From Lumnitzera littorea (taxonomy: Eukaryota; Streptophyta; Magnoliopsida; Myrtales; Combretaceae): a stretch of DNA of 64,000 bases. The DNA lies in contig JAMXBB010000002.1 of assembly GCA_024138015.1 (NCBI GenBank), positions 50,772,469 to 50,836,468 of the forward strand, written 5' to 3'. The position numbers and the translations under genes are program-made. Position 1 is the stretch's first letter. The number at the start of each line of letters is the position of its first letter. A model generated the notes under the pieces. It searched no databases. It saw only the letters and a list, made by a program, of their open reading frames with translations, and had not been told where the DNA came from. Shown piece after piece: positions 50,497 to 62,262 of this stretch.

Positions 50497-53394
50497 TTAT
50501 CCCGTATTGCCCATGCACGGAACCGCGCTTAAACTACACCGCCGGTTCTCTCCATTTGATTCAACCCTTCTAAGTCTCCTAAAAACCGATGAGCACTCAG
50601 GCAACTCCTCTAGATCAGCAAAAAGAGAATCCTCCTCGTCTCCGTAAGGTCTGTCCACGTCAGCATCCACGTAATCTCCTCCCGTGCATATCGTACTCTC
50701 CAAAAATGATGTGGACGCCACGTCAGACATCCACGCGAACTCCGCACCCATCAAAGAGTCATCACCCAGGTGGGGAAACTCCGGTTCTTCATGGTGCAAG
50801 GTGGCCGGGACTTTAGGGCTGGCGGCGGCAGTGGTGGTGGTGGTGGCACCGCCATGGTTGGTGGCAGAGTGGTGATGTTGTTGATATTTGGAGGTGGGGA
50901 GAAGGTGGTTGTGGTCGAAAGAGTAGGTAATGAGGAGGATCGTGGGGTCGACGCGGCTCCGCTCAACCTGTTTGCGAGCTGGGCAGCCCTTTGAACTGCT
51001 GCATCGATAGTATCCCCTGTTTAAAGTTTAAACACGTCACTTTGTGTTAATTGTCAATTAAGGATGATGCTTTGATAATGATGTTTAATGGAAGCAAACT
51101 TATCAGAGGAACTAAAATAAAAAAATTATACGCGCGTACTCGACTCTTGTTACGACCTTGTGTAAGCACTCGGAGCAAGGCCCCTCGTGTTCTAGGTTTA
51201 ATTTTGGCATCACAGAATGGTGCATTTAAAAAAACTAATAAATGTATATTCATGTTATGTGTGTAAAAAATAATATAAAAATATAATAAAATTTAAAATA
51301 CAATATAATTATTCAATCAAATTATATATATAATTGACAATGTAGAAAATAAAAAAAAATTAATGCATAAATAATATAGAAATTACGTAGAATAAAAAAG
51401 AAATATAACTATTGATTAAGAAGAGATCTCAAGAAAAAAAATCTTTTAAGATTGAAAACATATATATAAATAAATAATAATTATTGAGTTATTGATAACT
51501 GTTGCTCATTTAAATATTATAGATAAATGAATATCTTCGAAACTTTTATATCCACAATCGATCAATAGATAACATTCCTACATGCATGAAATTATGGAAC
51601 GGTCTTTTTAAAATGAAAAGAACATAAATAACTTGGTAATTACCTTCTTTTCTACTTATATGTTATGGAACCAAATGCAAACGAAAAAGACAATTAGATC
51701 AATAGTCACCAAACTATGAATAAAGTGAAAAATATGAATTAATTGTTGGATTTAATAGATGATATTTTAGAAGAAAAAAGTGAAATCAAAATTCATCTAA
51801 TCAGTTAATATAATAGGTGAAGTGTGAAATAAAATTTATCAACTTCAAGAAAAGTGATATTTTTTTTCTTACCGTAACAATTTCATGCAAACACAATATT
51901 TACTATAACAGAAAGACTATGTAAATTTACTTGAATCATAAGACAAAGTAGAAATCCAATTATATGCATTACTTAGGAAAAAAAATAAAACTAAGAACAA
52001 ATTGCTAACATGTACGTCAAAGGGCAAAATAAGCTCTATTAGCGCAAAGAATATATAGCAAGATTGATAGAAAAAACCTAAAATGTTTCAATTATTAATG
52101 CTATTTGACATAAAGAAAGAAAAAGAGTATATAACACTTATGAAGGTAACTTCCCTCCATAAACATGGGTTAAATGATAGAGATTTATGGGATTAAGAGA
52201 TAAACATGGGGCGGAGAGATAAATTAAAGAGAAAGAAAGATGATAGTAAAAAAAGATAATTTTACCCATAATATAAATTATATATGATTTCATAATATTA
52301 TTTTAGTATTAATTTTTTTATTAAATAATATTTGATTGTTCACCTAAATAATAATTTCAACTACGGAGGTTACTTAAGTTTATAAGGATATTAATAATAT
52401 AAATAATAATGCATGAAAACGACATTTCAATAAATATCTATGTTGGCAAGATAAATAAATATCTAGGCAAATGTTTGTAAATATCTGTCAAGACTACGAT
52501 AAATTTACCGGAAGAGAATTTTGGCTTCTATCCTTGTATTAATAATTCATATTTGTTTTGTTATCTGCATCTTATTGGTAAGTAATATCATATCGAAACC
52601 CCCGAATATAAGAACGGACTGATTTAATAAAAAAGAAAAAAGGAAAATCAAATCTATTCTAAAAATTGTGACCCCTGAAATATTTGTATATATTTTACGG
52701 GATAATGTATATAAAGACTTTTTTATAATTCTCTTGAAGGTGCTTGAAAATCCATAGCATTAAGAATTTTACAAGCGATATGTCCGAATCTAATAAATTG
52801 AGGCTGCGTACCAAGTGGAGAAAAAGTTATAATTCAACTATCCGACAATTAATTGGTCGATTAATGAACTATTGACATGTGAAGACATTGTAAAGGCTTT
52901 CCGGAACCACTACATATTATAATGACATTGTGATTGCAGTTGCCAATCCTCTCTCTCTCTCTCTCTATATATATATATTATATATATTAATAAAACAATT
53001 AATAATGCCAAGGAAGAAAGGTTCTTCTTCAACCTCTTCATAGTGTTTCATACAAGTGTCTGCCGGCTTTTACCCCGAGGACGAACCGACTAATACAATC
53101 AGTAAACAAGAACGAAATTTTATTTTAATTTTCTATTTTATCTTTTATATAACCAGAAAAAGAAGAGTTGATGAATTTCCACAACGACTATATTGCCCTA
53201 AAAGATATCAGATGGAAAATAACCTTGGAATCATTCATTCAATTCAAAAAATGGTAAATCCAAAACAAAAGAACCCATGTTTAACCCAACCAAAAGGAAA
53301 AAAAAAAAAAAAAAAAAAGAAACCCAGATATATTTACTTGAAAAGGATCAATATAAAGGATGTACTTAGAAGAGAAATTTAGCTAATTGGTACC

Positions 53395-53425
<31 letters not shown>

Positions 53426-53885
53426 AGTAATAAGAGGAAATATACCTGGGATAAGGGGAACCTTTGATAGGTTTTTGACCGTATTTCCTCCAGGCCCATG
53501 AGTCGGACGGTGGAAACACCTCCCCTTTGCTCTTAGATCCATCCAAGTCACCTATCGGAACCGATACCACTCTTTTCTCTGCACCTTTTTTACTGCACAT
53601 TTCATTTTTTGCATGGACATTAACTCTTAATGTTCATACCACACATTCATATTTTTCTTTAGAAAAAAGGAAAATCATTTCAATAATCAGATTAACTATT
53701 AATATAAGTTATTCAATCTACCTTTTCTTTGGTGAAGGTTCAGTAGTGTCTCTACGAGTCACCTTGGTATCATCTCCCGAGGAAGGTGAATCTGGAGGAG
53801 CTCCATTCTCATTTGACTGATCGGAATAATCATCAGCTTCTTGATGACCATGAATAAATGGGTTGGTGTACAATCTTCGGCTCAT
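50497..53885 (-). CDS. WRKY transcription factor, group IIe (WRKY65/69-like), three exons
   Basis: Exons on the minus strand are 53885-53722, 53592-53446 and 51016-50497, together 831 bases and 276 aa with all junctions in frame. The intron inside the WRKY domain splits Arg104 of PYPR/GYYR, the R-type position of this group. Residues 52-57 (PKKSKK) are a basic, NLS-like cluster; WRKYGQK is at 89-95; the zinc finger is Cys109, Cys115, His139, His141 (C-X5-C-X23-H-X-H), typical of group II. After it come a His/Thr/Ala-rich linker (150-170) and an acidic tail (DEEDSLFADLEELPEC, 230-245), a group IIe hallmark and probable activation region. The protein should bind W-boxes (TTGAC[C/T]) in the nucleus. 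No key residue is missing. The start is the first ATG in frame (MSRRLYTNPF), as in relatives. Confidence 0.93.
51017..53445 (-). other. Second WRKY intron (2429 bp)
   Basis: It starts GTATATTTCC (53445) and ends TTTAAACAG (51017). It is AT-rich and includes the microsatellite at 52950 and a homopolymer block near its 5' end. Open frames inside (51047-51266 on both strands, 53056-53382) are not genes. The first intron (53721-53593) is only 129 bp. Confidence 0.85.
53396..53426 (-). repeat. C20-A11 homopolymer block (T11-G20 in the transcript)
   Basis: Twenty C (53396-53415) are followed by eleven A (53416-53426). In the WRKY pre-mRNA this is T11 then G20, beginning about 20 bases after the 5' splice site. 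A G20 run can form a G-quadruplex. Its length is error-prone in sequencing. Confidence 0.85.
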
Positions 53886-53946
53886 AATCATTAAGCTAAT
53901 ACTGAATTATGATGAAATTTCCTATACATTAATTTATGTATAATCT

Positions 53947-53955
53947 AAACCCTAA
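53947..53955 (+). promoter_or_regulatory. Telo-box in the WRKY leader
   Basis: AAACCCTAA on the plus strand, antisense to the gene. It is the same box found in the RABA1 leader. Confidence 0.4.
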
Positions 53956-55100
53956 AAAAAAAAGTAAGGAAAAGATAATTATTTCTTAAATGTAGTGACC
54001 ATTTTCTAGATTGAGAAAAAAAAAATAAAAGGGAAGTTTTGGTTGGAGAGAAGAGAGAAAGGAAGAGAGATCAGTCGGTCTGGGTGTGAATAATGAAGGT
54101 GAGAGAAAGGGATTATTATTGGAGGGGGTTTATGGTTTTTATTAATAAAATTGGATAGTCATATTTTGACAGATTGGCAGTTGTGTAGTTTATTTAGGGA
54201 CGTGCAAGCCTATACGCAATGCAAATATTATAAAACTATGGATTTGGATTACTTGAATAGAGGGACAATCGAGTAGAGTTTAGTCTAACGTTGGCAAACA
54301 TTGAGCAGCTGCAGTTGGTGGATAAGGTGACGAATAGTCCAACCATGTTGAGATTATAATAATGTATTGAGCTTGGGTTTTATTTATTAGTTTTATTGGT
54401 TTGCCCAGGGCTTATCATCGTTTATTTAAAGCAACAAGGTAACGACAATTGTTGAAATACTTGTTAAAAGTTAAAAAAAAATAAAATAAAATAAAATAAT
54501 TTAACTTTTTAAATATTAATTTATATTTACATAAAATAGAATATATCAAAAAATTAAAATGTTTGTTTATTTAGAAGCTTAACATCGATCTATTACGAGC
54601 GTTGTATTACTTTAATTAAATAGGCTATCTAAAAGTATATTGGTACATAAGTTCTCACTGATAGAGTTATATGGATTGAAACAACGAGTGCCCATTTAAT
54701 TCCGAGCAGATTATCATGGTGAATCCTAAAATTAATAAAATATTGCAAATCTAGCACATATATATATATCGGATTAGTTATGTATAATCTATTATATGTC
54801 ACAAAATTAAATCTTTTAAGTTATTATACATAAAGGAAGTACACGTAGGAATTCCCACCCGAGATACAGACCAACCGAGGCACAGAGAATTTGGGAAGGG
54901 CTGGAAAATAAAATGGTGATAGAAAATAAAGTTCAAAAGAATGAATTAATCGAGAGATGTCATGCTCTAGTATCATCAGAATGTAACCATTATCCTACAT
55001 AATTTTACACATTGACAAAAAACACATTCATTGTTGTAATGATATCTAAGTCGGTTTTTGTTGCAAACGTCGGGAATATGACCTGACCAGGAGCGAGCTG

Positions 55101-55117
55101 TTGACTTACGACGTCGT
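55101..55117. promoter_or_regulatory. W-box beside an ACGT palindrome, about 1.2 kb upstream of WRKY
   Basis: TTGACT at 55101 is one base from ACGACGTCGT at 55108. WRKY genes are often regulated by WRKY proteins, so the pair is a candidate control site. Presence is seen; function is inferred. Confidence 0.35.
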
Positions 55118-55606
55118 CATGATATCTCTTTTGTTTTCTTACCGGAGAGGCTCATCGAATGAACAGGATTTGTTCATGAGACTCTGGGTTTTTACAATAC
55201 CTTAGAACAACTTTTGGGACGGAGAGCTGTGAATGGGAAACATTGATTTCTTTTGTCTAATTGCCATGATTTAGCTTATTTAACTGAGCACTTGGATGTT
55301 CGCTTATGAGGTCCACCTTGATCTTAGTTTGAAGCTCTTTAGGCCAGCTGGTTGGAAAAATGTATAAATTGTGATGAAATTTCAAGGAAAGTACTTGAAT
55401 TGTTCCTTGTGACAACTTTTTCATTCCTATTACTGCATTTATCTATTTATTTTATTCCGCCTATTTTATCTATAGTATTAAAATGTAAGATGTTGATTTT
55501 GGTATCACACCTCCTAAAAATTAATTTTTCCTTCGTTAAATTGTGGTATGAAAATTGAAAATATATCTGATTTTTATTCTAATTTCTATTTTCAATATGC
55601 ATTATG

Positions 55607-57659
55607 TGTAACGGTCTAGAACTCAAGAAGCCATAGTCCTACCACCTATCAATCCTAGAAGCCAATACACTAAGGCATCTAATATCTTGCCACCTATTTA
55701 AAATCCACAATCCGATAATACCACAAGTCTCATATTAAATTTCTTCTCAACCAATAAATAGGATTGGTAAACTTGACCACTTAACTCAAACATATAACAC
55801 CTATCATCATTTAATTAACTTTTGAAACTATTTGAATATCTAACATTTAACCATAATAGGTTCATGATTCTAAACTAAACGTAACATATTCCATATAAAA
55901 TAAAATAAAATTAAGGAGTCACAAGCAACCCCTACAAGTCCCAAAAAACAAATATATATATATATATAAGAAAACTGTTCAACTCTTAGTGTTTATAACA
56001 TCCATAAACTTAATCCATCCCCTAGGCAAAGTCCATCATGTCAGCAAAGTAATAATATCCTAAATCATCGTCAAAATAATAATAGGCATAATATAAATCT
56101 TTATAGTATTCGGTACTTTCCATGTTATTTGTACTTGAAACTAAAAAACCACAAATCCCTAAAAAGTGAGTAATGGAATATAAATATAACTAGTGCAATA
56201 ATCACATTTTAATTATCCTTCATTTAACCAGCAAACAACATAATAATTGCATCATAAAACATAGAATAACCCATGACTCCTAAGCACACAACATATATAC
56301 ATACATATAACAATATTGATGTAGGTCCTTCCTATCACCCAAATAACCCTTCCTAGATCAAGTTGGGACATCTCAATACAGATCCCCCATTAGGGAAGTT
56401 ACATATGATTATCAAGTGCCTCACCAACCTACTAGATCCTATCAATGGGAGGCATAATAATTAATAAGACAAGTTTAATTTAATTCCAATTGATTAACTA
56501 TATTAGACAAGCACAACAAAATAAGCATGTGTCTCATACCTGGATTTGATTACTTGTCTATACCAAGAGTAAGTGCAAAATCAACACATAATAATAGTAA
56601 AAATAATGTTTTGAATCTACTTCTAAAAGTTCTTTCAGGTCCTAACTTAAATTCCAAATCTTACTTGAATCTTAGGTTTAATTATTGCTCTCTATGTTTT
56701 TAGGACAATTTTAGAATCTTAAGATGATCTAAATTGGTTTAAATTATGATTTAAAAGGTTATAAAGCAAGGAAAGAAGGAATAGAAGGTAGAAAAAGTAC
56801 ATGGCTAAGAATCACAACCGTGAAATTTAGTCATAGTTGTTGTTCTTGTATAGCAGAAAGACCATAGGCAAGGATCACAACCATGGACCGTGGCTTCTCC
56901 TCTTTGTACACAACTCAATATGACCCCCTAGAAAAGAACACAGTCACGATCACCGTCTTTGGTCGTGTTGCCCTCTAACATCGATTTCCTCCTTCAAACA
57001 CCACTTTCAATCACAACCTTCGATACACCATTCAACCTTTACACAACCAATAACAGCCCCTCAAACTCTAAGATCATCTAATCTATACATTCAAACATGC
57101 ACAAAATCAACTCTAATATATTTTATTTGCATGAAACTTCATATTCAAGAGTACTTATGCATTTTCGCACTGTAACGACACCCATGGATCAACTTCACAC
57201 CTTCATCACACTGCTAATCACAAATTCCATCAAATTAATCACTCTTTTCCATAGAAGAACGTATATTACAACATTTACTAAGGTCAACATACCTTGTAAT
57301 TGTGTTTTCATAGCAAATCGATTCTTTTCTTGTGATTTTCAGCACTAGGGGTTTAAGGATCCAAATTTTGGTGTTTCAATAGTCAAGATGGTGAAAAAGC
57401 TCTTGTTGGTTTAAGCAAAGGTTTAAATAGGGTTAGGTCATTAGGGTTAAGGAGGGGTTTCTAAGTTTAATTTGACTTAAATGCTTTTGTAGACATTAAT
57501 TAATTACATGCAATACCAAAGCCCTTTTATATCTTATTATCTTTATTTTATTTAAATTCCTTTTTTTTAATTTTATTTTTCTAGTCTTTAAAGCTCTCTC
57601 TTCCCTAAAACACACTAACCCCACCATACCCCCCACCAATCCACATACACTAAAAAACA
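55607..57659 (-). mobile_element. 3' LTR (2053 bp, family 1) of a minus-strand gypsy element
   Basis: On the minus strand it runs from TGTTTTTTAG (57659) to CTAGACCGTTACA (55607). It directly follows the purine tract TTTAAGGGGCA that ends the coding part. Its end and internal blocks (AGGTCCTTCC... and CTAGTAGGATCT-like, about 56310-56470) match the solo LTR at 4777-6928. The outer flank is TTATG. Short open frames inside (57097-57348) are not genes. Confidence 0.75.
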
Positions 57660-58627
57660 TGCCCCTTAAACAAAACTTTCATTCTTGAAAGTTTCTAAAA
57701 TAGCTATAGATACTTCCTTTTGATCTCCTCATCTAGCTCATAAGTTATCTTCCTATCAAACCGGTTTGACCACTAAACCTTAACATAGGTTATACTTCTC
57801 CTTCTTAGTTTATGAATCTTAGTGTTCACGATCTTAACTAATCATTCATCTATTGACATATCTGACTGTAACTATTAGTTTTCCAACTCAACCTCCTATA
57901 CATGTGGTTCCTCTTCCTATTCCATGTTGGGTTTCTTATACTTCCTCAACATGGATACATGGAGCACATCATGTACACCCTCAAGCCGAGGAGGAAGTCC
58001 TAACCTATAAGTCACTTTCTTGATTCTCATTAAGATATTGAAGGGCCCAATATATCTAAAGCTCTTTTTTCCTCTTAACTTAAATCTAACAATGTCCTTT
58101 GTTAGAGACCTTCTCAATGATACCCTATCTCCCCCTAAAACTCTAATGGGTGTCATCGCTTATCAGTGTAGCTCTTTTAATGGCCTTAGGGGGATTACAT
58201 CTTTTACTTAATTAACCTGGCTTTATCAGCTACCTCCCTTACCAAGTTCAGTCCTATAAACTGCCTTTCACTTACCTTATCTTAGTGAATAAGCGATTTG
58301 CATCTCCTTCCATACAAGGCCTTATAAGTAGCCATCTGAATAGTTATCTAGTAACCATTGTTGTAGGCGAACTCTACGACATATGTTGATCCCACTAACC
58401 ACTAAAATTAAGTGCACAAGCCCTCGATAGGTCTTCTAATATTTGAATAGTACACTCTGACTACCCATCAATCTAAGGGTGGAAGACAATACTAAAACAT
58501 AACCTTATGCCTAACGCCTTATGTAGACTTTTACAAAATTTACTCACATACCTTATGTCTCAATTAGAGGTAATGGATATTGACAAACCATGTTGCCTTG
58601 CAATCTCTTGTACGTATAACTTACATG
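57660..58627 (-). pseudogene. Gypsy integrase, second half of core and C-terminus
   Basis: Read leftward from 58627: KLYVQEIARHGLSISITSN (about 58570-58627), KSLHKALGIRLCFS (about 58500), IQILEDLSRACALNF (about 58420), EFAYNNGY (about 58370), ALYGR (about 58310). The open stretch 57917-58156 then holds the C-terminal domain (VSLRRSLTKDIVRF, FRYIGPFNILMRI, YRLGLPPRLEGVHDVLHVSM). A tail (TYELDEEIKRKYL) ends near 57710, followed by the purine tract. Frameshifts occur, but this is the least decayed gypsy coding sequence in the window. It continues the fragment at 62263-64000. Confidence 0.8.
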
Positions 58628-58632
58628 CCCTA

Positions 58633-61600
58633 AATCAAAGAGTCATAACAACCATTCCATATAAACCAACCTAAGCTAAAAGCTAGCCACTTAGCCGCTA
58701 ACATAGGTATAACTTACACAAGGCATTTACCACTTCCTTACTTTAAGCCATCCAATTCTAAGTTTAATAGATATCAACCTGTGATATAATTTTTCAAATA
58801 ACTTCAGAAAATGGACTTGTGGTTCAAATAATTGAGAAAATTAAGCTTTACAAATCATTTAAAGTATAAAATCTCAATTTCAATAAAAAGCTCTGAAAGC
58901 AAATTGAGCTGAAGAAATAGAGCGATTAATAATAAGCTTTCTAAAAGATCACAAGTTAATGAAGCATAATAATAGTATCTATAATTGAAAATTAGAGAGT
59001 CACTCATAGAGACCCTATTAGTTTCTATACAAATTAGTAAAGCCAACAAATAAATAAGAACACAATCTAAAGGTCTTAAATCTCACTCCCCGACTCCATT
59101 CTCTAGTCTTTTGAAGCTTGCTGTAATACTGGTGAGTCTACTAGAAACCTATAAAACAACTATAGAGGAGTTAATGATAACTTGCTCAATAAGTAAGATG
59201 GAGACAATAACACATATCAGTCATCAAGCAACTAGGGTTTTCAAGCATGGTTAATTAGATGCAATGTATGATTAAGCAAATACCGTCGCATAACGTTGAT
59301 CGATTGTCGTAATATTACAAAAATTACGTCCGCTCTAATCTAGGTTTTGAAGAGTTTCACTCCATGCACTTCGTGAATTAGTCACCAAACTAGGGCTTAT
59401 GCAATGGTGAAACATGCTCCAACCGAAACTACCTTCGAACCACAATCTCTAAGCTTACCATAACCTCTTCTCTTATCAGTTAGTTCAATTAAGGGTAAAG
59501 AGAGAATCATTTCTGTTATTCTCATTGAAGGGTTCGAGTTTAGCCCGAACTTTCTAGTTGTTTTCTCCTAATGAGTTGTAATGTAGGTCTAATTAGAAAG
59601 TTAGATCGGGTTTAAATTAGTTTACCTCTTAAGATGGTCAAGCAATTTCAAATGATTCAAAGCAAATAACATCATGAAGCAACCAATATATACAATCCAA
59701 CACTCTACATCAACAATATAATATTCAAGCATACATCCACACAGGTTACTAGCTTACACTCACAAGCAAGATACATACTAAGACCTCCAAGTATTCTTAA
59801 TAATACTTCAAAGTATGATGAAATATTGATCTTACTTACTCGAAACTTAGTTGCTCGCTAACTTTGTTATTTACTTATCCATTTTCAAGAATTCCCTATA
59901 TATTTAGTCAATTTATTATATTAGTAACTATATAAGACATGGAAAACCATTTACTTGCTCATTCCCTATAAATAAAGTTGATTTGGAATTAAATTTATAA
60001 GTTATGCTGGTACTAATATAAGGAATTAGAGTCATTTCATCAAGGAAATGTACATTCAATACCCTCTGAGCTATCCCCTAAGTCAAGAAGCCCTTGTAAC
60101 ATTTACTGAAGAAGCTTCTAAGACATCTTCTGCACTACATAGAAATCGAAATTCATCATAGATTTAGCCTATGCATCGATCTCTGAAGTTGGTAAACCAC
60201 CAAAATTTCCAGTGACCATCCTCTAAGCTAAGTTCTGATTTAAGCTACCCTTGAAGTTCCTAAACTAGAAAGCATCTGAGTTATCCTTTGAGCCATTTCA
60301 AAGTTAAAGTTTTAACGGGATTATCCTTTGAATCATCATCTAAGTTTGATAACAATCCAAGATTTTTTACGAAATTACCTTCTGAAATAACTTTTGAGTG
60401 CTCATACCCTTGTATTTCACTTCAAGTATCCTCTAAGGCATCTTTTGAATCAACTATGTAGTTTATTCAATTTTTAAATCTCTTAGCAAAATACTCTCTA
60501 AGCTATCCTTTAAGCTAAGTCAACTTCAAATTCCTTAAGAGTTCATCTTCTTACTCAGCCTCTAAGCCACCCCTGTCTATACTTCTCTTTGAATTTTGCT
60601 TTTGACTGAACTTCTGAATCAGTACCTAATAGAACATTTACCCTCACTTCCTCTAAGATACCTCTTACTCTGTTATCTTATAGAGATTTTAGGAAAATTA
60701 TCCTTTGACCAAGTTTTATGAATCCCTTATTTTCACATTTTATTCATAGGTTTTACTTCTGACTCACCTATGAATCAATCTAATTCAAAACTCATTTCCA
60801 AAATCCTCTAAGTTATCATCTACCTTCCCCAATTCCCTTATAATCACTTCATTGGTCACTTCATTAATCCATTTACTTCTAACTCCCATCAAAACTAACC
60901 AAAATAACACCCCTATCCATACTTTTCAGTTTCATTACATCCAAATTCTTAGTATATCACATCATTACTCACAAATCTCCCTAAATCCCATATCACCAAA
61001 TTATTCATATGAATGGATTTTACTTGATTTTATTACTTCTCTCAATAGAACCCCTTTAAACAACACCCATACACCACAATATACATCAATAACCAGCAAA
61101 GCTCAAAATCTAAGTGAGATCTTTCGAATAAATACACTTATTTGTTTCCAAAAATACTATTTTAACCATAATTTAGGGCTAAAAATTAATAAGAAATTAT
61201 AGAAAATAATTTTGTTAAAAATCTCTTCATAGCATTTTAATATAAACGTAAGAAAGTTTATAGAAAAATTTCATGATCAAAACTACATCATTAGACTTAT
61301 TTATTTCAACATGGAAAAGTACTCAATTTCATTGACTTCTTAAGCACGTATATTACAACTATTAATTTTTTACAAAACAATATTTTTTTTTCTAGATTCT
61401 ATACATAAAATATGTAGGAATAATTTTTTTTTAATTTTCTAGAAAATTTTAATATTTTTATAAATTTCTAAAAATTAGATTAAATTGAGACCTCACCAGA
61501 ACAATTAGCTCTAGCCACTAGTGGTGGATGCCACCTTATGGTCAGCCTAGATGGTAGGTCCACCATCATCTGGTGGTGGCCACTTGTCCCCAACATCTCA

Positions 61601-62257
61601 TTAGCCGTACATACCCTATTCAACTCAATTTGCACTCAATTTTTGTATAATTTTTCTAAATTTCATCTTATATCTTCTAATCTCCAACTTAATTTTCCCT
61701 CCTTTCGATTTGTATATGAATTATGATTGAGAACTTTCTTGGAGTTTTCTAAAGCCTTTGGGTGAGTTTCATATATTTCTTCTCTCTCTTCTTTGATTTT
61801 GAGCTTATATAATGTATGTTTTGCTTCATTAAATCACTTACACCTATCTTTACCCTTCCGCACATTCAATCTAAGAGAAAACCAACTATCCTATAAACTT
61901 TCATGAATTTTATTATTTTTCTTCATTTATTTTACCTTAATTTACCCTTAATTGGGTATTTTGGATAATTACAGGTATATATTATTATATAAAAATTACA
62001 TATGAGGTATACACAACTACTCTCATGTTATTTTATGTCACATAATATTTTTATTACATATATAATTTATCTCTAAATATTTATTAGCTATTAAAGCTTA
62101 TTCTACGTGATTCTGATAAATAATATATAATATAATTAAATTTTACTAACTTAGCCAGTTTATTATATTTTTAATATCCGAATCCATAAGGCATCTTCCA
62201 CTAATGTTTCGAGTTTAGTCGTAAATTTCTAGGTCATTCGAGTTACTTTTGGTAACA
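58633..62257 (-). mobile_element. 3.6-kb insertion splitting the integrase
   Basis: Integrase similarity stops at about 58630 and resumes at about 62263. On the minus strand the right junction is TAAGG/TGTTACCAAAAG, with a good LTR-type TGTTAC start; the left junction is TTTGATT/TAGGG, so the target pentamers TAAGG and TAGGG differ by one base, but the left end lacks CA. The inserted DNA has no readable protein. It includes a region of recurring CCTCTAAG motifs (60060-60830) and a near-palindromic GGTGG-rich block (61512-61580). It could be a long solo LTR or an unrelated non-autonomous element. Open frames at 58855-59049, 60852-61202 and 61538-61726 are not genes. Confidence 0.5.
60060..60830. 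repeat. Irregular repeats of a TCCTCTAAG / TCCTTTGAG motif
   Basis: Roughly a dozen variants (ATCCTCTAAGCTAAG, TATCCTTTGAGCCAT, TATCCTCTAAGGCAT, CTCTCTAAGCTATCC, ATCCTCTAAGTTATC and others) recur every 30-80 bases. Spacing is not constant and the units between do not align well, so this is not a simple tandem array. Confidence 0.45.
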
Positions 62258-62262
62258 CCTTA

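Larger units (their letters stand above)
53886..55606. other. WRKY leader and promoter region
   Basis: On the minus strand the leader includes a telo-box (53947-53955) 62 bases before the ATG and a pyrimidine-rich stretch (about 54040-54075). Further upstream lie TTGACT, a W-box (55101-55106), and the palindrome ACGACGTCGT (55108-55117), an ACGT-core site of bZIP type. The plus-strand frame 55352-55558 is not a recognised gene. The region ends at a gypsy LTR. Confidence 0.5.

Noticed and set aside
50751..50966. Pro-rich 71 aa minus-strand frame
   Set aside because: It is a frame shadow of the WRKY third exon, whose correct frame continues the zinc finger.
50589..50994. Plus-strand frames opposite the WRKY exon
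   Set aside because: They lie antisense to a coding exon and have no recognisable domain.
53056..53382. 108 aa plus-strand frame ending in a Lys run
   Set aside because: It lies inside the WRKY intron and its tail comes from a poly-A run.
60852..61202. 116 aa plus-strand frame, among the longest in the window
   Set aside because: AT-rich composition, no motif, and location inside the repeat insertion.
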